Shown piece after piece: positions 9,618-21,545 of a stretch of DNA of 64,000 nt. Below the pieces are notes generated by a model. The model was not told the origin of the DNA. It worked only from the letters and a program-made list of their open reading frames with translations, and did no database searches. How positions within the stretch are numbered: position 1 is the stretch's first letter; each line of letters opens with the position of its first letter. The stretch covers positions 1-64,000 of the forward strand of contig JAGFNK010000144.1 in assembly GCA_025769875.1 (NCBI GenBank), written 5' to 3'. The position numbers and the translations under genes were made by a program. The stretch comes from Russula earlei. Taxonomy: Eukaryota; Basidiomycota; Agaricomycetes; Russulales; Russulaceae.

Positions 9618-12209
9618 TCATTTACAATAAATGATCATGATTCTGTTGCAAATATGAGACGTACCTTGAAACCCCTTAGATGTCTGAGGCCTATTTCCGC
9701 TTTTGGTGACAAGAATTGTATCAAATTTCGATCCCAAACATTGTCCATGGCCACTGTTAGAGCACTCGGGAAATGCGTTGACATGGTATGATTCTATGTC
9801 TGAATCCATTGTTGCTGACCAGTTGATATGAATCAGTTTGTAGATATTGAACTGGTTGTAGACATTTGGCATGGTGAATCGACTGGGTATATCAATCATC
9901 TGGAGGAAATCCTGCAATGTGTCAATGAAGTCCAGGGCATTGTATTCTATCGCCAGAGTCCGAACTGAGATGTAGTGGGGTGGTTTCTTGGCAATTGAAT
10001 ATGTAATGAAACACACGGTCATATTTGTAGATTCTGACTCCGGGGACAATGTTTTAAGGGACCATGCTAAGAATTGTTTATTGATAAACATAGCTTCCTG
10101 GCGTTGAATCCACTGAGCCATTTGCATAATGTAATCGTGGTGATTGGAGGCCTTAAAGGCACGCTTGGCATAATCTATGTGAAGGCGTTCAGAGCTTTCC
10201 ATGTTGAAACCATCAGCTGAGCCCAAACACTTAATTCCAGCCATGTAATGCTGCATTGAGTGAACTTTCAGAATATTGAAGTGCTCACACACTCCAAGGT
10301 CAATCAATACACATTTGTGTGAATGGAACACCTCCAAGGCCTGTTCTATGCACAGAAGAGTTTTTGTCATATGCCTTCGGTATCCTGTGTATGTGATGAA
10401 GTCCAACAGTGCTCAGGCTACGAGCACCACCCGGGGATCCACGCTGCCAGAAATAACGCCCAATAGACTCTGTGACATGTTGCGATACTCCCACCCTGTC
10501 CATTTTGACACATTAGAAACACCGTGCTTGAAGTGTTTGAGTCCTGAGTACACCGGCAGAGCTTCAAAGCATTTGTCCAAATGTTTAGCACCCATTAACT
10601 GAGCGCACCATTCCAAAAGGTGACAAAATACACCTAAAAAGAGTTGATGGAGGATATCAGGGGAAATGCACATAAAGATGTCTGTATGGGGCATGCCAGC
10701 CCAAAACGGTGAGAAGACCTTGTGCAAGCCCCATTCTAAGAACTCAGGAGGGTGATGGCCATTAGCCTTGAGATGTAACACCTGTTCCATGTGCAGCTGG
10801 GACCGTAATGGGAATAGAAATCCATCACCTTGGGACTTGGCAGGCACGGTACAGATTGGGCATCGATTCTCCTTGCAGCCTGCAACCAGGCATTGCTCTG
10901 GATGATTGCCCACATATGCTGCAAGGATGGGAAAGATCCAGCAGATGACACCATCTGCACAAATCAGCTTTGTTCCATTGCTGCCAGCACTTTTCAACGG
11001 TTCCAGTATCTTCTTCAGGCATGCATGAAAGAGTCAGTACTTTGGTATTTGTGGGTCTGAGAAGCAGGTAATCTTGCTGGTAGGGATGTAGCCTATGAGA
11101 GATACTGTGTGATTTGAAGATTTGCGGCGAACACTCTTGCTGATGTTCCCGAGGGTAAGATATAATGGGTAGGCTTGATGGCCACCTGGAAAACCCAATA
11201 ACTGCATCTTATCAGATGCAAGGATGACTGGGCACACGACGCCGCCTGAAGGGATTTTATTCTAATGCAACATAAGACTGATAAACCTGGGATGGTGTCT
11301 AAAATGAATGCACCTGCATTTCCCACCACCAATCCGCAGTCCACATTTCATCATATACATGTGTGTTTCCTGTGCTGTCCTCATGGATGCACTCTGGGAC
11401 ATAGGATATATATTTTTCAAACATTGGGTTTGATATAAGCTCTTCAATGCATTGTAGAGAATTTCAATACCACAATTCAAAATGATCTTGTGTTGGCTCT
11501 CCATTCTCGTCCAGTAGATCCCCAGTGAAGCTGAAGGTCTCTGTGTGCCACAGAGACCCTGCCAGAAGTGTATCGATGTTTTTGAAAAAGGAGTATGCGC
11601 TTTTGTACACGAGTTGGAAGCATTTCATCATCTATGTATATTTTACGTTAGGACTGAGTCACCAAGTGCGTAGTTGGACTTACCAATCCCAGCTTCAGAA
11701 ATTTGTCTGTTCCAGTCTTGTTGACTCGGTTTATGAGCCAATTGACAAGTTCCCATTCGTCCGTATCTTCAAATGGTGCCCATGGAGGCAACCCTGATTT
11801 CTGTAGCACCTCAGCCTCACTCCTGGAATGGGGTGAGAGCTGTTCCTAAATTCTCAGCAACCATGGCTGGATATGCCTCTACATAGTGCCCTGCACGGCA
11901 TTCATCAGCTGTCGACTGAGTTTCTGTGTGAGCCCTTTTTGCTGATGGCTCATTTTGCTCAAGGGAGGTTTCTAGTGGGTGATACACAGAGGATGGCTGA
12001 TGGTGATCATTGTGTTCTGGGTCAAAGAAAATGCTGCGACTGAATGGCATGGCATCTATGTAAGCATCCTCAAAGATGTGGTGGGGCAGGTCGTCATCAG
12101 TGTGTTGTTGCCATGCCATGCTGCATGTCTCCAGCCATGAAAGATGGAGCCTCAGAGACCATGTTGTTTTGAAGGCCTTCTTACATAGAAGGCATCTCTG
12201 GCATGTCAT
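9618..12209 (-). pseudogene. Plavaka-type transposase, decayed
   Basis: Reading from ATG 12209 towards 9618, the N-terminus has a zinc-finger-like C-x2-C...H-x4-C segment (MTCQRCLLCKKAF). It is followed by WAPFEDTDEWELVNWL (about 11,740), SGGVVCPVILASDK (about 11,200) and C-x4-C-P-I-C (about 10,850). The core then has PDILHQLFLGVFCHLLEW, KWTGWEYRNM, VHSMQHYMAGIK and ERLHIDYAKRAF. This order matches the fungal Plavaka family of DDE-type transposases. Introns are present (for example 11277-11329). At least two in-frame TGA codons stand where Arg is expected: one near 11,471 (WY*N) and one near 10,412, just before LLDF. The gene is therefore non-functional as written. The C-terminal 90 residues show no motif I know. 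Confidence 0.8.
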
Positions 12210-12420
12210 GTATTGTACTGATATGGAATGACTGCCAGTGTGCACTGGGAGCTTCAAGTTTCCTTTTTTCCATTTCTGCACTCTGCAGAATCCATTATGC
12301 GACCATGTGACAGGATGTTGACGTTTGATGTACGCGATGCATGGCCAGGCACGAGGTAAAAAAAAAACAACACACGCACCTTGTATCGTAACCATCCTCA
12401 CAACCCTTTCACCCAGCTTC

Positions 12421-14533
12421 ATGGATCAACATATAACTCGTTCACACTGCCCCACAACCAAAGTGCAGGTCTTGAGTAAGTAGACTCTCCTCTCATCATG
12501 ATATGACACCAACTCATGTATTGTAGTTGACAAAGAGGAGGCCCGCAAGACAGCCAAGGCTAAGAAGGCAACCAAGAAAGCCATGAATGCGGCGAAGAGG
12601 AAGCAGAAGGAGCTGCAGTGGGAGAACATCGGTAAGTGATTTGGATATCCTGTTTTCTTGACATTCACTGGATGTCCAGCTCCAACTCCAAAACCCACTG
12701 AATGCTCACAGTCCCCCTGTTGAAGAGGATGACTCAGGTATGTACAAAACTCATTTACATTGCACAGGTATTCACGTTTGCAGATACATTTTTATGGGTC
12801 CAACCGCCCACATCTGAGTTTGCACAACTCAGTGATACTGCCACCTCCAATGGCAGTCAGTGGTGAGATGTTCACCCTGCCACCATCCAGAGGTGCAGGT
12901 TGCTGGGCAAACGTCAAGGAGTGAAAGTGCAGAGGACCCTATCGAACAGTGACGAAAGCGATACTGACCAGGGTGTATACCCTACTGAATGTGATGACTC
13001 CCTTGAAACCTATACTGACCAGGGTGGATATGACAAGGAGGATGCCAATGGCTCGTCCCCCATTTCTTCAGGAGATGAGCCAGAACAGGTAATACCCTGG
13101 CCACAGCATACAACACACATATTCGAGGAGGCCCCACAGTTCTCCTTCTCCAGAACATGGTGATCCAGAGGAAGTGACATCCCAAAAATGCCGACACTCA
13201 AATTTTGTTATCTCCCAATGCAGACGCACCAGGTCTGGCTCTCAATGCGGACACACCAGTTCTGCTGTCTCCCAACGCAGACACACCAGTTCTGTAGCCT
13301 CTCAACGCGGACGCACTAGTTCTGTTGCCTCTCAATGTGGATGCACTAGTTCTGTTGCCTCTCAACGCGGATGCACTAGCTCTGTTGTCTTCCCCTGCCA
13401 AGGCCCAAACTCCCACCCCTCAGTCCATTTGTCAGACTTGGACCCTGGCCCTGCGCACAAAGTCAGGCAGGTACACTCAGTCGATGGGCGCCCAAAGGCC
13501 AAGGACTTCAGAGCAGGACATCCAGGATGTCATCAGTGCTGCGATTACTCACTATCGTGCTGACCTCAGCACTGATGAATAGCTATCCCGACATGGTCAC
13601 TGAAACAAACTGGGCCAAGGCCGCATGGAAGGCAGGATGCAAGGAGAAGGATGTCGACATGGTTCCCAATGTGAATCATCTGCGCATAGTGAGTGAATAT
13701 ATACATTCTATTTGTTTAGATTATATGTGGGCCACATAGATCACTGGCGCGATCCGGCCATCTTCGCGGTGATGTCAAGACCAAGGCCAAAGACGCGGTG
13801 GCCAACTGTTTTCAACTTCCAACACACATACAATCCGACCGTCATTGCCAACCAACGCACTCGAGTGGCCGAGCTCAAGCGTGATTTCACCTACGTTTAT
13901 CGGGTACGTTGCCAGTCAGTGTACTAACATTTCATGTTGCGCTGTTGACCAGGGTTTCCCACAGCAAACAACAGGGTGGAGCGGTTTTTTGAAGAGCCGT
14001 GCAATCCAAGACATAATCAACAAAGTCTGGTTCCGAAATTCATCAAAAAGCAAGCCTGACTGCCGTTATATTCCATGATCGATATGATCCATTCCCACTG
14101 GTTGCCATTGCGCTCACATTGTCTGCGGTGAATTTTCCAAATGTTGCCCTTGCTAAGCCATATTTATTGAACTTATAGATGGAATGCGCCCTCGATGAAT
14201 GGAGAACCGGGTCATACAGCCCTGTCGCCTTCACAGTGGCAGACTACAAGCATGTTTTCGAGGATGCACATGAGATGCTCCAAAGTTTCAACCAAGCTAC
14301 GAAGGACCTTGGTATCCTGCCGGCGTTGCAGAAGGCAATATTCACTGGTGGCTGGTCTGTATCCATCGCCTTCAAATGAACTGTGCTAATAACTTGACAG
14401 TGTCTATGGAAAGTTTGATGCTGAAGAAGGGTCGCGCTCACACCAGAACTCACTGTCTGAGGACGCCGTCAAGAAGGCGATCGAAGAACATCAGAATGGC
14501 ATTGACTGGAGCAACGATGAAGACGTCGAGTAG
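12421..14533 (+). CDS. DUF6532-domain protein, transposon cargo
   Basis: Multi-exon gene divergent from the transposase. Exon 1 (12421-12475) joins 12527 onwards (DKEEARKTAKAKKATKKAMN, a Lys/Ala-rich helix), followed by an acidic region (12,900-13,090) and a repetitive NAD-A/T-LVLL segment (about 13,230-13,390). The conserved part starts near 13,515 (DVISAAITHYRADLS), then YPDMVTETNWAKAAWKAGC, GDVKTKAKDAVANCFQ, VAELKRDFTYVYR, IQDIINKVWFRN, YDPFPLVAIALTLS and MECALDEWRTGSYSPVAFT, ending IDWSNDEDVE. This is the pattern of DUF6532, a basidiomycete family of unknown function. Some exon joins between 12,660 and 13,230 and an in-frame TGA near 13,880 are unresolved, so it may be damaged. It keeps more CpG than most of the left half. 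Confidence 0.6.
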
Positions 14534-14919
14534 TTTAAAAATATTAGTTAGCGTTGATGTGTGAAATATACATTGTTTCCTGACATTTTTGTGAATGCAA
14601 GTGCCTGAGTCGTTTATCATAACAATGTTGCAATTGGTAGAACATAGGCATGTGGTTGGCTACATAGGCTTCCGTAGCACTCCTGACTATGGTTGACTAT
14701 GGGGAGAACCGTATATTTATGTTGTCGATGTAACATTGTATGATTTATGTAGCATTGGTAAAAGAAACGTAGTCAATGGTGCTCTATATAACTCTGGCGG
14801 CGGCTATATAGAGTTTGGTGGTTGCTATGTAGGCATGAAACCTCGATGGTTGTAAAGTTGCTACAGATGCTATGGTAGCTATATAGCGCTACATAGCATT
14901 TTCGTTTTTTCCTGATGTA

Positions 14920-15264
14920 GTATTGCTTTATAGTTCGTTCTATAGTTATTAGAGTTAGTCTAATAACACATTGTATGGTCTTTAGTATTGTGTTGGTGCC
15001 TATTGTAGGGCACTTAGAGTCGTCCTAAAGGGTCCTTAGGGAGGCTATAATACTGTCCTTTATTGCTAAAAGGGTTGCCATTAAGTGGGGCTTGCTGTAT
15101 GTCAATTGTGCTGAGAATCACTTGCACGACAATGCGCGCATGATATTGTGGACACCTCTACTCACCCCTTTTGTCTGTGTGAACAGGGTGACACCATAGG
15201 GACTGGGTTTCCTATCATAAGGAAGGGTCCTTCAAGGGCCCTCTCCAGAGGATGGTTCATGACA
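14920..15264 (+). repeat. 3' LTR of the gypsy element, right part
   Basis: It continues the LTR broken at 7821 and ends GGTTCATGACA at 15264, matching the end of the solo LTR at 17099. Together the two parts measure about 965 bp. This ends the gypsy element that starts near 2748. Confidence 0.85.
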
Positions 15265-15530
15265 CATATGCAACTCAATTTGTCTTCCTCCACTGACTCC
15301 TTCCAACTCCCTGGTTCATCCTTCTCATCTGACACTCCCAGACTCCCACCAATCTCCTCCTGTCACTCCAGAAGATCCTGCTTTCATTGCAGTGAACTGG
15401 GGCACATTTGACCAAACTGTCCCAACAGAGGAGATCATCAAACAAAAAGGGTACAATCTGCGAAGTCGGACCAACCTTGGAGGAAAGTAGGTCAGCCTTA
15501 TCATCATTCTCACTTCTAGGGGCCTTGATG
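15265..15530 (+). pseudogene. Gag-like zinc-knuckle relic
   Basis: About 15,370-15,430 encodes a CCHC zinc knuckle (CFHCSELGHI, then a stop codon, then PNC), the nucleic-acid-binding motif of retrotransposon Gag. The stop is TGA where Arg would be usual. A polypurine run (GATGGGGGGGTGA) at about 15,527-15,539 precedes the next LTR start, so this appears to be the internal end of another LTR element. No pol is present. Confidence 0.55.
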
Positions 15531-15540
15531 GGGGGGTGAT

Positions 15541-17125
15541 GTTACAACATTTTCCTTTTACGTTTACTTCTTACATTTTGCTATGGACTGCTTGCCTTTG
15601 TACATCCCTTTACTTACTGGTCTCATGATCTCTTATGTCTTGTGATCTCTTTTGTGTTATCATGTGATCCATACACATCCAGGTAACACTGGATTGCTGT
15701 TACTTTCCCTTTGTTTGGTTCTCTTTCCCTTTATACTCACTTCTTAGTTTCGACTGTGCAATGCTGTGCACCTACTGTGCAGCACAGTCATTTGGTTCTG
15801 ACTCATTCATGGCCTCATTTCTATGACTCCTACTTATTATGACTCCTACTATACTAGTAGCACAGTCAAAGCACAGCTACTGCTGCACTTCTCCTGTATA
15901 TATTCACCTGCAACCCACACAACTCCTAATCCTCAAACCACATCCACCTCTCCATTTCATCAACTCTTCACACACACACACCATCCACCATCTATTCTCT
16001 CCCTATCCCTTCCTCCCCTAAGAGTCTCTCTTCACTCTACTGAGAAGAGCTCTCCTCCTTCAAGACATACCTTCCTCTCTCTGCGTGTTCAAGGTCTAGG
16101 ATGGACTTGAATGCATATAGCTAGTGAGACCAGCCCTGTCAAGACTCACTGTTGAACTATCCAGTTCAAGAGCGAGGGGTAAGCTCGAAGATGAGTCGAT
16201 AGACGTCCAAGACCACGTGGGCAAGGAGTAGAGTCCAGAGTAGTAACAGGTACCAGAGAGGCACAGTTACTGTGAGAGTAGAGCAGTCACGCAGAGAAGG
16301 GGCCAGGGTAGTCACAAGGGGACGGTCCTTAAAGGAGTATCCCAGGGATAGAGAGTGCCGTAAACAAATGGACAGTCTGAGGACTGTCCGCTACTTTATT
16401 GAGCGCTTATATATTACAGGAGAACTGCTAAATAGGGAACAAGTCATAACCTTGTTATCAAGCACAATAGAGTGATGAGTAAGAAGTCGGAGGACGCTTA
16501 CTGAGCAAGCTCAGTCATGCTCAGTAACCTGCTGAGTAAGAAGGCTCTTCTTGATGAGTAAGATCTTCCATTGTCCACATGTTTCACTGCTTTAGTACAC
16601 ATGCGAGCACCTGATTCATTTCCTGTTAGTTAGTTTAGGGCCGGTCATTTGAGGACTTGTAGTTCGGTTAGGGAATAGTGTCATCTTATAAGGCCCTTAT
16701 ATAGTTCTATTAGGGTCCTTTGAGTTGACCCTAATATTTCTATTAAGGTCTTTAGTATTGCCTTATAGTTCGTTCTATAGTTATTAGAGTTGGTCTAATA
16801 ACGCGTTGTAGGGCCTTTGATACTAGGTTAGTGCCTATTGCAGAGCTCCTAGGGTCGTTCCAAAAGGTCCTTAGGAAGGCCCTAATACTGTCTTTTGTTG
16901 CTAGAAGGGTTGCCTTTAAGTGGGGCTTGCTGTATGTCGATTGTGCCAAGAATCGCTCGCACAACAATGCGCGCGCGATATTGTGGACACCTCTACTCAC
17001 CCCTTTTGCTTGTGTGAACAGGGTGACACCATAGAGGCTGGGTTTCCTCCTATAAGGAAGGGTCCTTCAAGGGCCCTCTCCAGAGAATGGTTCATGACAA
17101 GCCCTAGTCTATCCCATTACAAACT
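15541..17125 (+). repeat. Second LTR-like sequence, split by a solo LTR
   Basis: Right after the polypurine tract the sequence starts TGTTACAAC, and a TATA-like TGTATATATTC lies at about 15,894. At 16,136 it is broken by the solo LTR (16137-17099) and continues from 17,100. The right end is uncertain (near 17,123, ATTACA). It is probably an LTR of an unrelated gypsy family. Confidence 0.45.
16137..17099 (+). repeat. Solo LTR of the gypsy family, 963 bp, intact ends
   Basis: It starts TGTCAAGACTC and ends GGTTCATGACA, giving 5-bp inverted ends TGTCA/TGACA. It is flanked by identical AGCCC at 16132-16136 and 17100-17104 (5-bp target duplication). It keeps CpG sites that are TpG or CpA in the copies at 7202 and 19371, so it is probably the youngest copy. 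The repeated GAGCATGCTCAGTCATGCTC motif lies near 16,500-16,525 (variant GAGCAAGCTC here). Confidence 0.9.
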
Positions 17126-18658
17126 TACCCTAGCTTCTCAATGGACCAAGTCATACTAGGAAGGGTCTATTGGCCATAACCTGTTTAGCATAAAACACTT
17201 CGACCGCTGCAGGGATCCTTACTCTTTACAATGGGAACCAGCCCGTTTCTCAAAACACACTTTACTATCAACTTGACTTCAGGCTTGAGAACTGACATAG
17301 CTCATTACCATGACAGATTGCCATCTCAACAACTAAATTATCATCTGAGTGAAGAGCCATCATGACAGTGCATTTCAAGCAGAGGTACACGTTGCTCTCA
17401 TTGATAAGCCCCAACACTGATGTATGCTTTTCCACCATGGAAACCACAGGTTACAAAGGCTCCCAACCTCCAGAGCAAAACCCAGAAGGCTGCAAGCACC
17501 GGGCAGTCTAAGTGGCCCATGTATGCATAACTTGTACTGCCCAAGACCAGAAAGGACCTCTGACTCAAGGATCAACACATCTATATGGCAAGCATTGTCA
17601 GGGATGCCATATCCTTCTTCAGAACTCATTTCCCAAGACAGACAGTAAACCCAAGTATCAATGTCAGGTCATCATCAAGGCCACCAAAGCTGCAGCAGGG
17701 TGTTGAACCGGAACCCGAATGGATCAAAGAAGGCGAAGACCTTCATACAAGGTTCAAGATCCGCTCATAGATGTTACGTGTTAGACAGAACTTTAGTATA
17801 TGCGCTTATGGCAATAGGGTTACGCATACTATGCTATCTATCACAAGATGCAGCCTTATGCTGCGTCTAGAACATTTCCACATCACGCGTCACTTAATGC
17901 GCGATATAGTGGACACCTGTAGTCACCTCTTTTGGACTTAGGAACAGCCCTGGGTCATAGAGGTATAAATACCATACTTGTAGACGAGTATACACATCGC
18001 TCTACACCCCAATATCACTTGAGCATTAGCACAACCTCTAAGGTGGGTTGCTTGGCCTGTTAGCTGCGCTCTATGCTGCGCAACACAGGGAGAACTCTAT
18101 TATCTTGTCATGTAAGTGATACCTCCTTCACCCTTTACTTCATTGACTGGTTGCTCTAGTATGTCACATGCAGCTGAGGTTGGTGATGATGAGTGTTAAG
18201 GCTCCAAATAAGATCAATGGCCACATCTTTAAATAGGTCATACCAATGCAGATATGCTTGAGTCAAGCAAGCAATACTCATGGAGGGGAAAGGGTGTGAT
18301 GCCTTTCTAGAGTATGTCAACAAGATGAGAGGGGCTCTGTAGATGAGGTAGGAGTCAACTGTTTGGGATTGGCAAACTAAGTTGAGCTTAAGGCTCAACT
18401 GCTACAACTGAAAGCTTTATATACCCCTCAGGGATAAGGTTCTCACTACTGTAAGTACTGGTAGGTGCCGTAGTAGCAAGGATGGCTCATAGAAGCAATA
18501 GTTGCTTCTGTTGTAAATGATCTCAGTGCTGGAAGCATTAGGTGCTTCCATAGTAGCAATCTTGGTGTCATAAGTACTTTCCTAATCGGGAAATGATGTA
18601 CATAGCAGTACAGGAACATCTGGAACAGAAGCAATGTGATTCATTGCTTCTTCATTGC
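17126..18658. other. Unassigned repeat-rich stretch
   Basis: No gene was recognised in this 1.5 kb. A TATAAATACC at about 17,964 follows a TGTTACG at 17,772, which might be LTR promoter sequence. Near 18,500-18,560 there are small hairpins such as GAAGCAATAGTTGCTTC and GGAAGCATTAGGTGCTTCC. Reading frames are short and show no family pattern. Confidence 0.5.
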
Positions 18659-19987
18659 TGTCATGAACCATTTCCCAGAGAGGGCCCTTGAAGGACCCTT
18701 CCTTATTAGAGGGAACCCAACCCCTATGGTGCCACCCTGTTCACATGGACAAAAGGGGTAAGTAGAGGTGTCCACAATATCACACACGCACTGTCACACA
18801 AGCAATTCTGGGCACAATTGACATACAACAAGCCCTACTTAGTGGCAACCCTTTTAGCAAGATAGGACAGTATTATAGCCTCCCCGAAGACCCTTTAGGA
18901 CAACCCAAAGTGCTCTACAAGAGGCACTACAATGCATTATTAGACTAACTCTAATAACCTTAGAACAAACTATAAGGAAATACTAAGGACCTTAATACAA
19001 GTATTAGGGTTGACTCTAAGGACCCTAATAGAACTATATAAGGGGCCTTATGGACAACTCTATTCCACAGACAAAACCACAAGTCCTCAGATGACTGGCC
19101 CTAAACTAACTAACAGTAAATGAATCAGGTGCTTTGCACATGTACTAAGCAGTAAACATGTGGACACTAAAGGCTCTTACTCATCAATATGAGCCTTCTT
19201 ACTCAGCAGCTTACTGAGCATGACTGAGCATGCTCAGTAAGTGTACTCCAACTTCTTACTCATCCATCAATTGTGCTTGATAACAAGGTTATGACTTGTT
19301 CCCTATTTAGCAGTTCTCTTGTAGTATATAAGCGCTCAATAAAGTAGCAGACAGTCTTCAGACTGTCCATTGGGAGATGAGTAAGACATTGGAGGACACT
19401 TAGTGAGCATGCTCAGTCATGCTCAGTAAGCTGCTGAGTAAGGAGGTCCTTCTAGTGTCCATGTGTTCACTGCCTAGTGCATGTGCAAAGCATCTGATTC
19501 ATTTGCTGTCAGTTAGTTTAGGGCTGGTCTTTCTGAGACTTGGAGTATTTGACAGTGAGGAGGTGTTCCTGATAAGGCTCTTATAAGGTTCTATTAGGGT
19601 CCTTAGAGTTGACCCTAATATTAGTATTAAGGTCCCTAGTGTTGTCTTATAGTTCATTCTAAGGTTATTAGAGTTAGTCTATTAATGCATTCTAGGGTCC
19701 ATAGTATCTTCATCAGCATCCAATATATAAGGACCTTGGGGTCATCCTAAAGGGTGTTTAGAGGGCCTCTAATATTGTCCTTTACTATTAGATAGGTTGT
19801 CACCAAGTAGGGCTTGTTGTATGTTGATTGTGTGCCTAGAATCAATCATGCCACAATGCACATGCAATATTATGGACACCTCTACTCACCCCTTTTGGCC
19901 ATGTGAACAGGGTGGCACCATAGAGTCTAGGTTTCCTCCAATAGGGAAGGGTCCTTCAAGGGCCCTCTCCAGGAAATGGTTCATGAC
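18659..19987. repeat. Foldback made of two gypsy LTR fragments
   Basis: From 18659 (TGTCATGAACC) to about 19,370 the sequence is a minus-strand copy of the 963-bp LTR running from its end back to the GACAGTCTTCAGACTGTCC region. From about 19,371 to 19987 it is a plus-strand copy from GATGAGTAAGA to the LTR end (GGTTCATGACA). The two arms form an imperfect inverted repeat of about 600 bp. No 5-bp duplication flanks it. Confidence 0.8.
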
Positions 19988-20992
19988 ACTGTGATTCCAA
20001 TCACACTGGATGCAAGGGTTAGATACCTGGGCTTAGGGTCGGCTGGACTGAGTTGAACTGAGACCTGGGCATGTGATCAGAACATGGTGAAGGTGTATTG
20101 TGTAGAGAGTCAGTGTAGGCAGCAGGTGAAAGGGGAGAAAGTGTGGATGAAGGCAGTGTTGAATCATGCAGTGATAAGGTAGATTAGATCATAATAGATC
20201 TAATAAAATTCAGTTTCTGTGAGATGAAACTTTTGTGTCATATTTACCTAATAAAACTTTACTACATGCATAATTAGCTACTGATAAGATCATGAGATAG
20301 TAAGTACTTACTTCAGTTTCTGTGAGACAAAACTGAAGTATCTACTGTATGTACAACACTCTTAGGTATCTGAGAGTGTCCCTAATTATTTTATCCATAT
20401 CAACTATCAAACTGTTTTCACAATCGCTTTGTGCTAGCTACTGATTGTCTTAGATCACACTATCAAATTGCTATTGTATGCGTTGCAGCAACTGAGCTGA
20501 AACACTTATATGGTCTGGGCCTGTGGGCTGCCCAGACAGTTTGGGCCAATGTGTCAACACTTTGGCTGCTCTTTATCTCAACAGGCAGTGGTGTTGTTGC
20601 AGAAAGGATGTGGTGGTGATGAGGGAGAAAGTGAAGACTCATTGAGATGTGAGATGAGGAATGCACAGCATGTAGTGCAAGGCTGCTGTGGGGCTCAACA
20701 CCATTTTGCATGATTTGTCAGTGCAGCTAGTGCATTGAAGCTTGATTGTGCTTGCTTGTAGGATGGGTTGCCCAGGGCAACTGGACAAGGGAATTTGATG
20801 GGAAGAGGGGGTCAGATTGACTTGGAACAAAGCCTCACTGGGGCAGCCAGTTTGTAGCACACCACCATGGGCACATTGAGTTCATGTTGCTAAGATCTGA
20901 AGGCAGGTATGAGCAAAGGGACAGAGAGCAAAGCTATATTTGAGATGCAAGGCTAAAACTTGTTACATTCAAGATAGTAGTTACTATAGTAT
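19988..20992. other. Stretch without recognised features
   Basis: About 1 kb of AT-rich, very CpG-poor sequence. CAGTTTCTGTGAGA occurs twice (about 20,211 and 20,314). I see no gene or element ends here. Confidence 0.5.
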
Positions 20993-21545
20993 TCAGTCAT
21001 TGAGAACTTCCAGCTCCTTCTCACTTAAGCCCTGCTTTGCCTTTCCGTTGCTGTACTGAAGAGCCTCAATGACATCATGAGTAGTAACCAATTTCTTCCT
21101 GCTCCAGTCACCAAAGCACAACAAGGCACAGATTGATCCCCCAGATAGTCAATTGTGTCTGAAGTGCAATAGCTGTTGGTCCTGTGAGAAAACATGTTCC
21201 ACAGCAGTTGAAGTGGCTTAAAAGTTATTAGGTGAAATCATTGCATACAGCAAAGGACCAGATACTCATGAGGAATGCCAAGATAATTGAATGCCATCAT
21301 TGATAACTTTGGATAGGTGTTATGGTGGTCCCACCACCAAGCAAAAGGGTCCTGGACCTTCTCCACAGGCTTTGAGAGGTACTCATCAAGTTCATGAGGC
21401 TCTTTGATGCCATCCATGGGGATATTGAGTAAGTCAATAGTTTTATTCTTGCTAGGTGATGAAGTTGCCTTCAAGTAGCATACAGTATGTAAGATATACC
21501 AGAGAGTGTCAGTCAGTCTGGTCAAGAATCTTCATACATTGGCTA
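20993..21545 (-). pseudogene. hAT transposase, C-terminal relic
   Basis: Read on the minus strand, the sequence gives the hAT dimerisation region: DELDEYL-like ELDEYLSKPVEKV, WWWDHHNTYPKLSMMAFNYL, then in a shifted frame STAVEHVFSQDQQLLHFRHN, a TGA, and LSGGSICALLCFGDWSRKK to the stop at 20993. In intact hAT proteins this part reads V-E-R-x-F-S-x-G-R...R-N-R-L-S. Here Arg positions have become His, Gln, Cys or stop, all explained by C-to-T or G-to-A changes at CpG. The upstream catalytic part is not recognisable. Confidence 0.8.

Larger units (their letters stand above)
7822..14917. mobile_element. Plavaka-type DNA transposon with DUF6532 gene (7.1 kb)
   Basis: The LTR sequence stops after ...GGTCCTTA and resumes with TAGTATTGC, so the target duplication is TA (7820-7821 and 14918-14919). 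The terminal inverted repeats start CATCAGGAAAAA on both ends (12 perfect bases, then CCG or ACG). Inside are a minus-strand transposase relic (9618-12209) and a plus-strand DUF6532 gene (12421-14533), divergent around 12,210-12,420. Both subterminal regions carry TATGGTTGACTATGG (about 8030-8044 and 14689-14703), which could be transposase-binding repeats (inference). Removing the element restores a full-length LTR of about 965 bp, which proves the insertion. Confidence 0.85.

Noticed and set aside
7822..14917. TET/JBP-type dioxygenase gene inside the transposon
   Set aside because: Some mushroom transposons carry such genes, so I looked for one; no iron-binding motif or related pattern was seen, only the transposase and DUF6532.
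17772..18115. Possible LTR starting TGTTACG with TATAAATACC
   Set aside because: No matching end, target duplication or second copy was found in the window.
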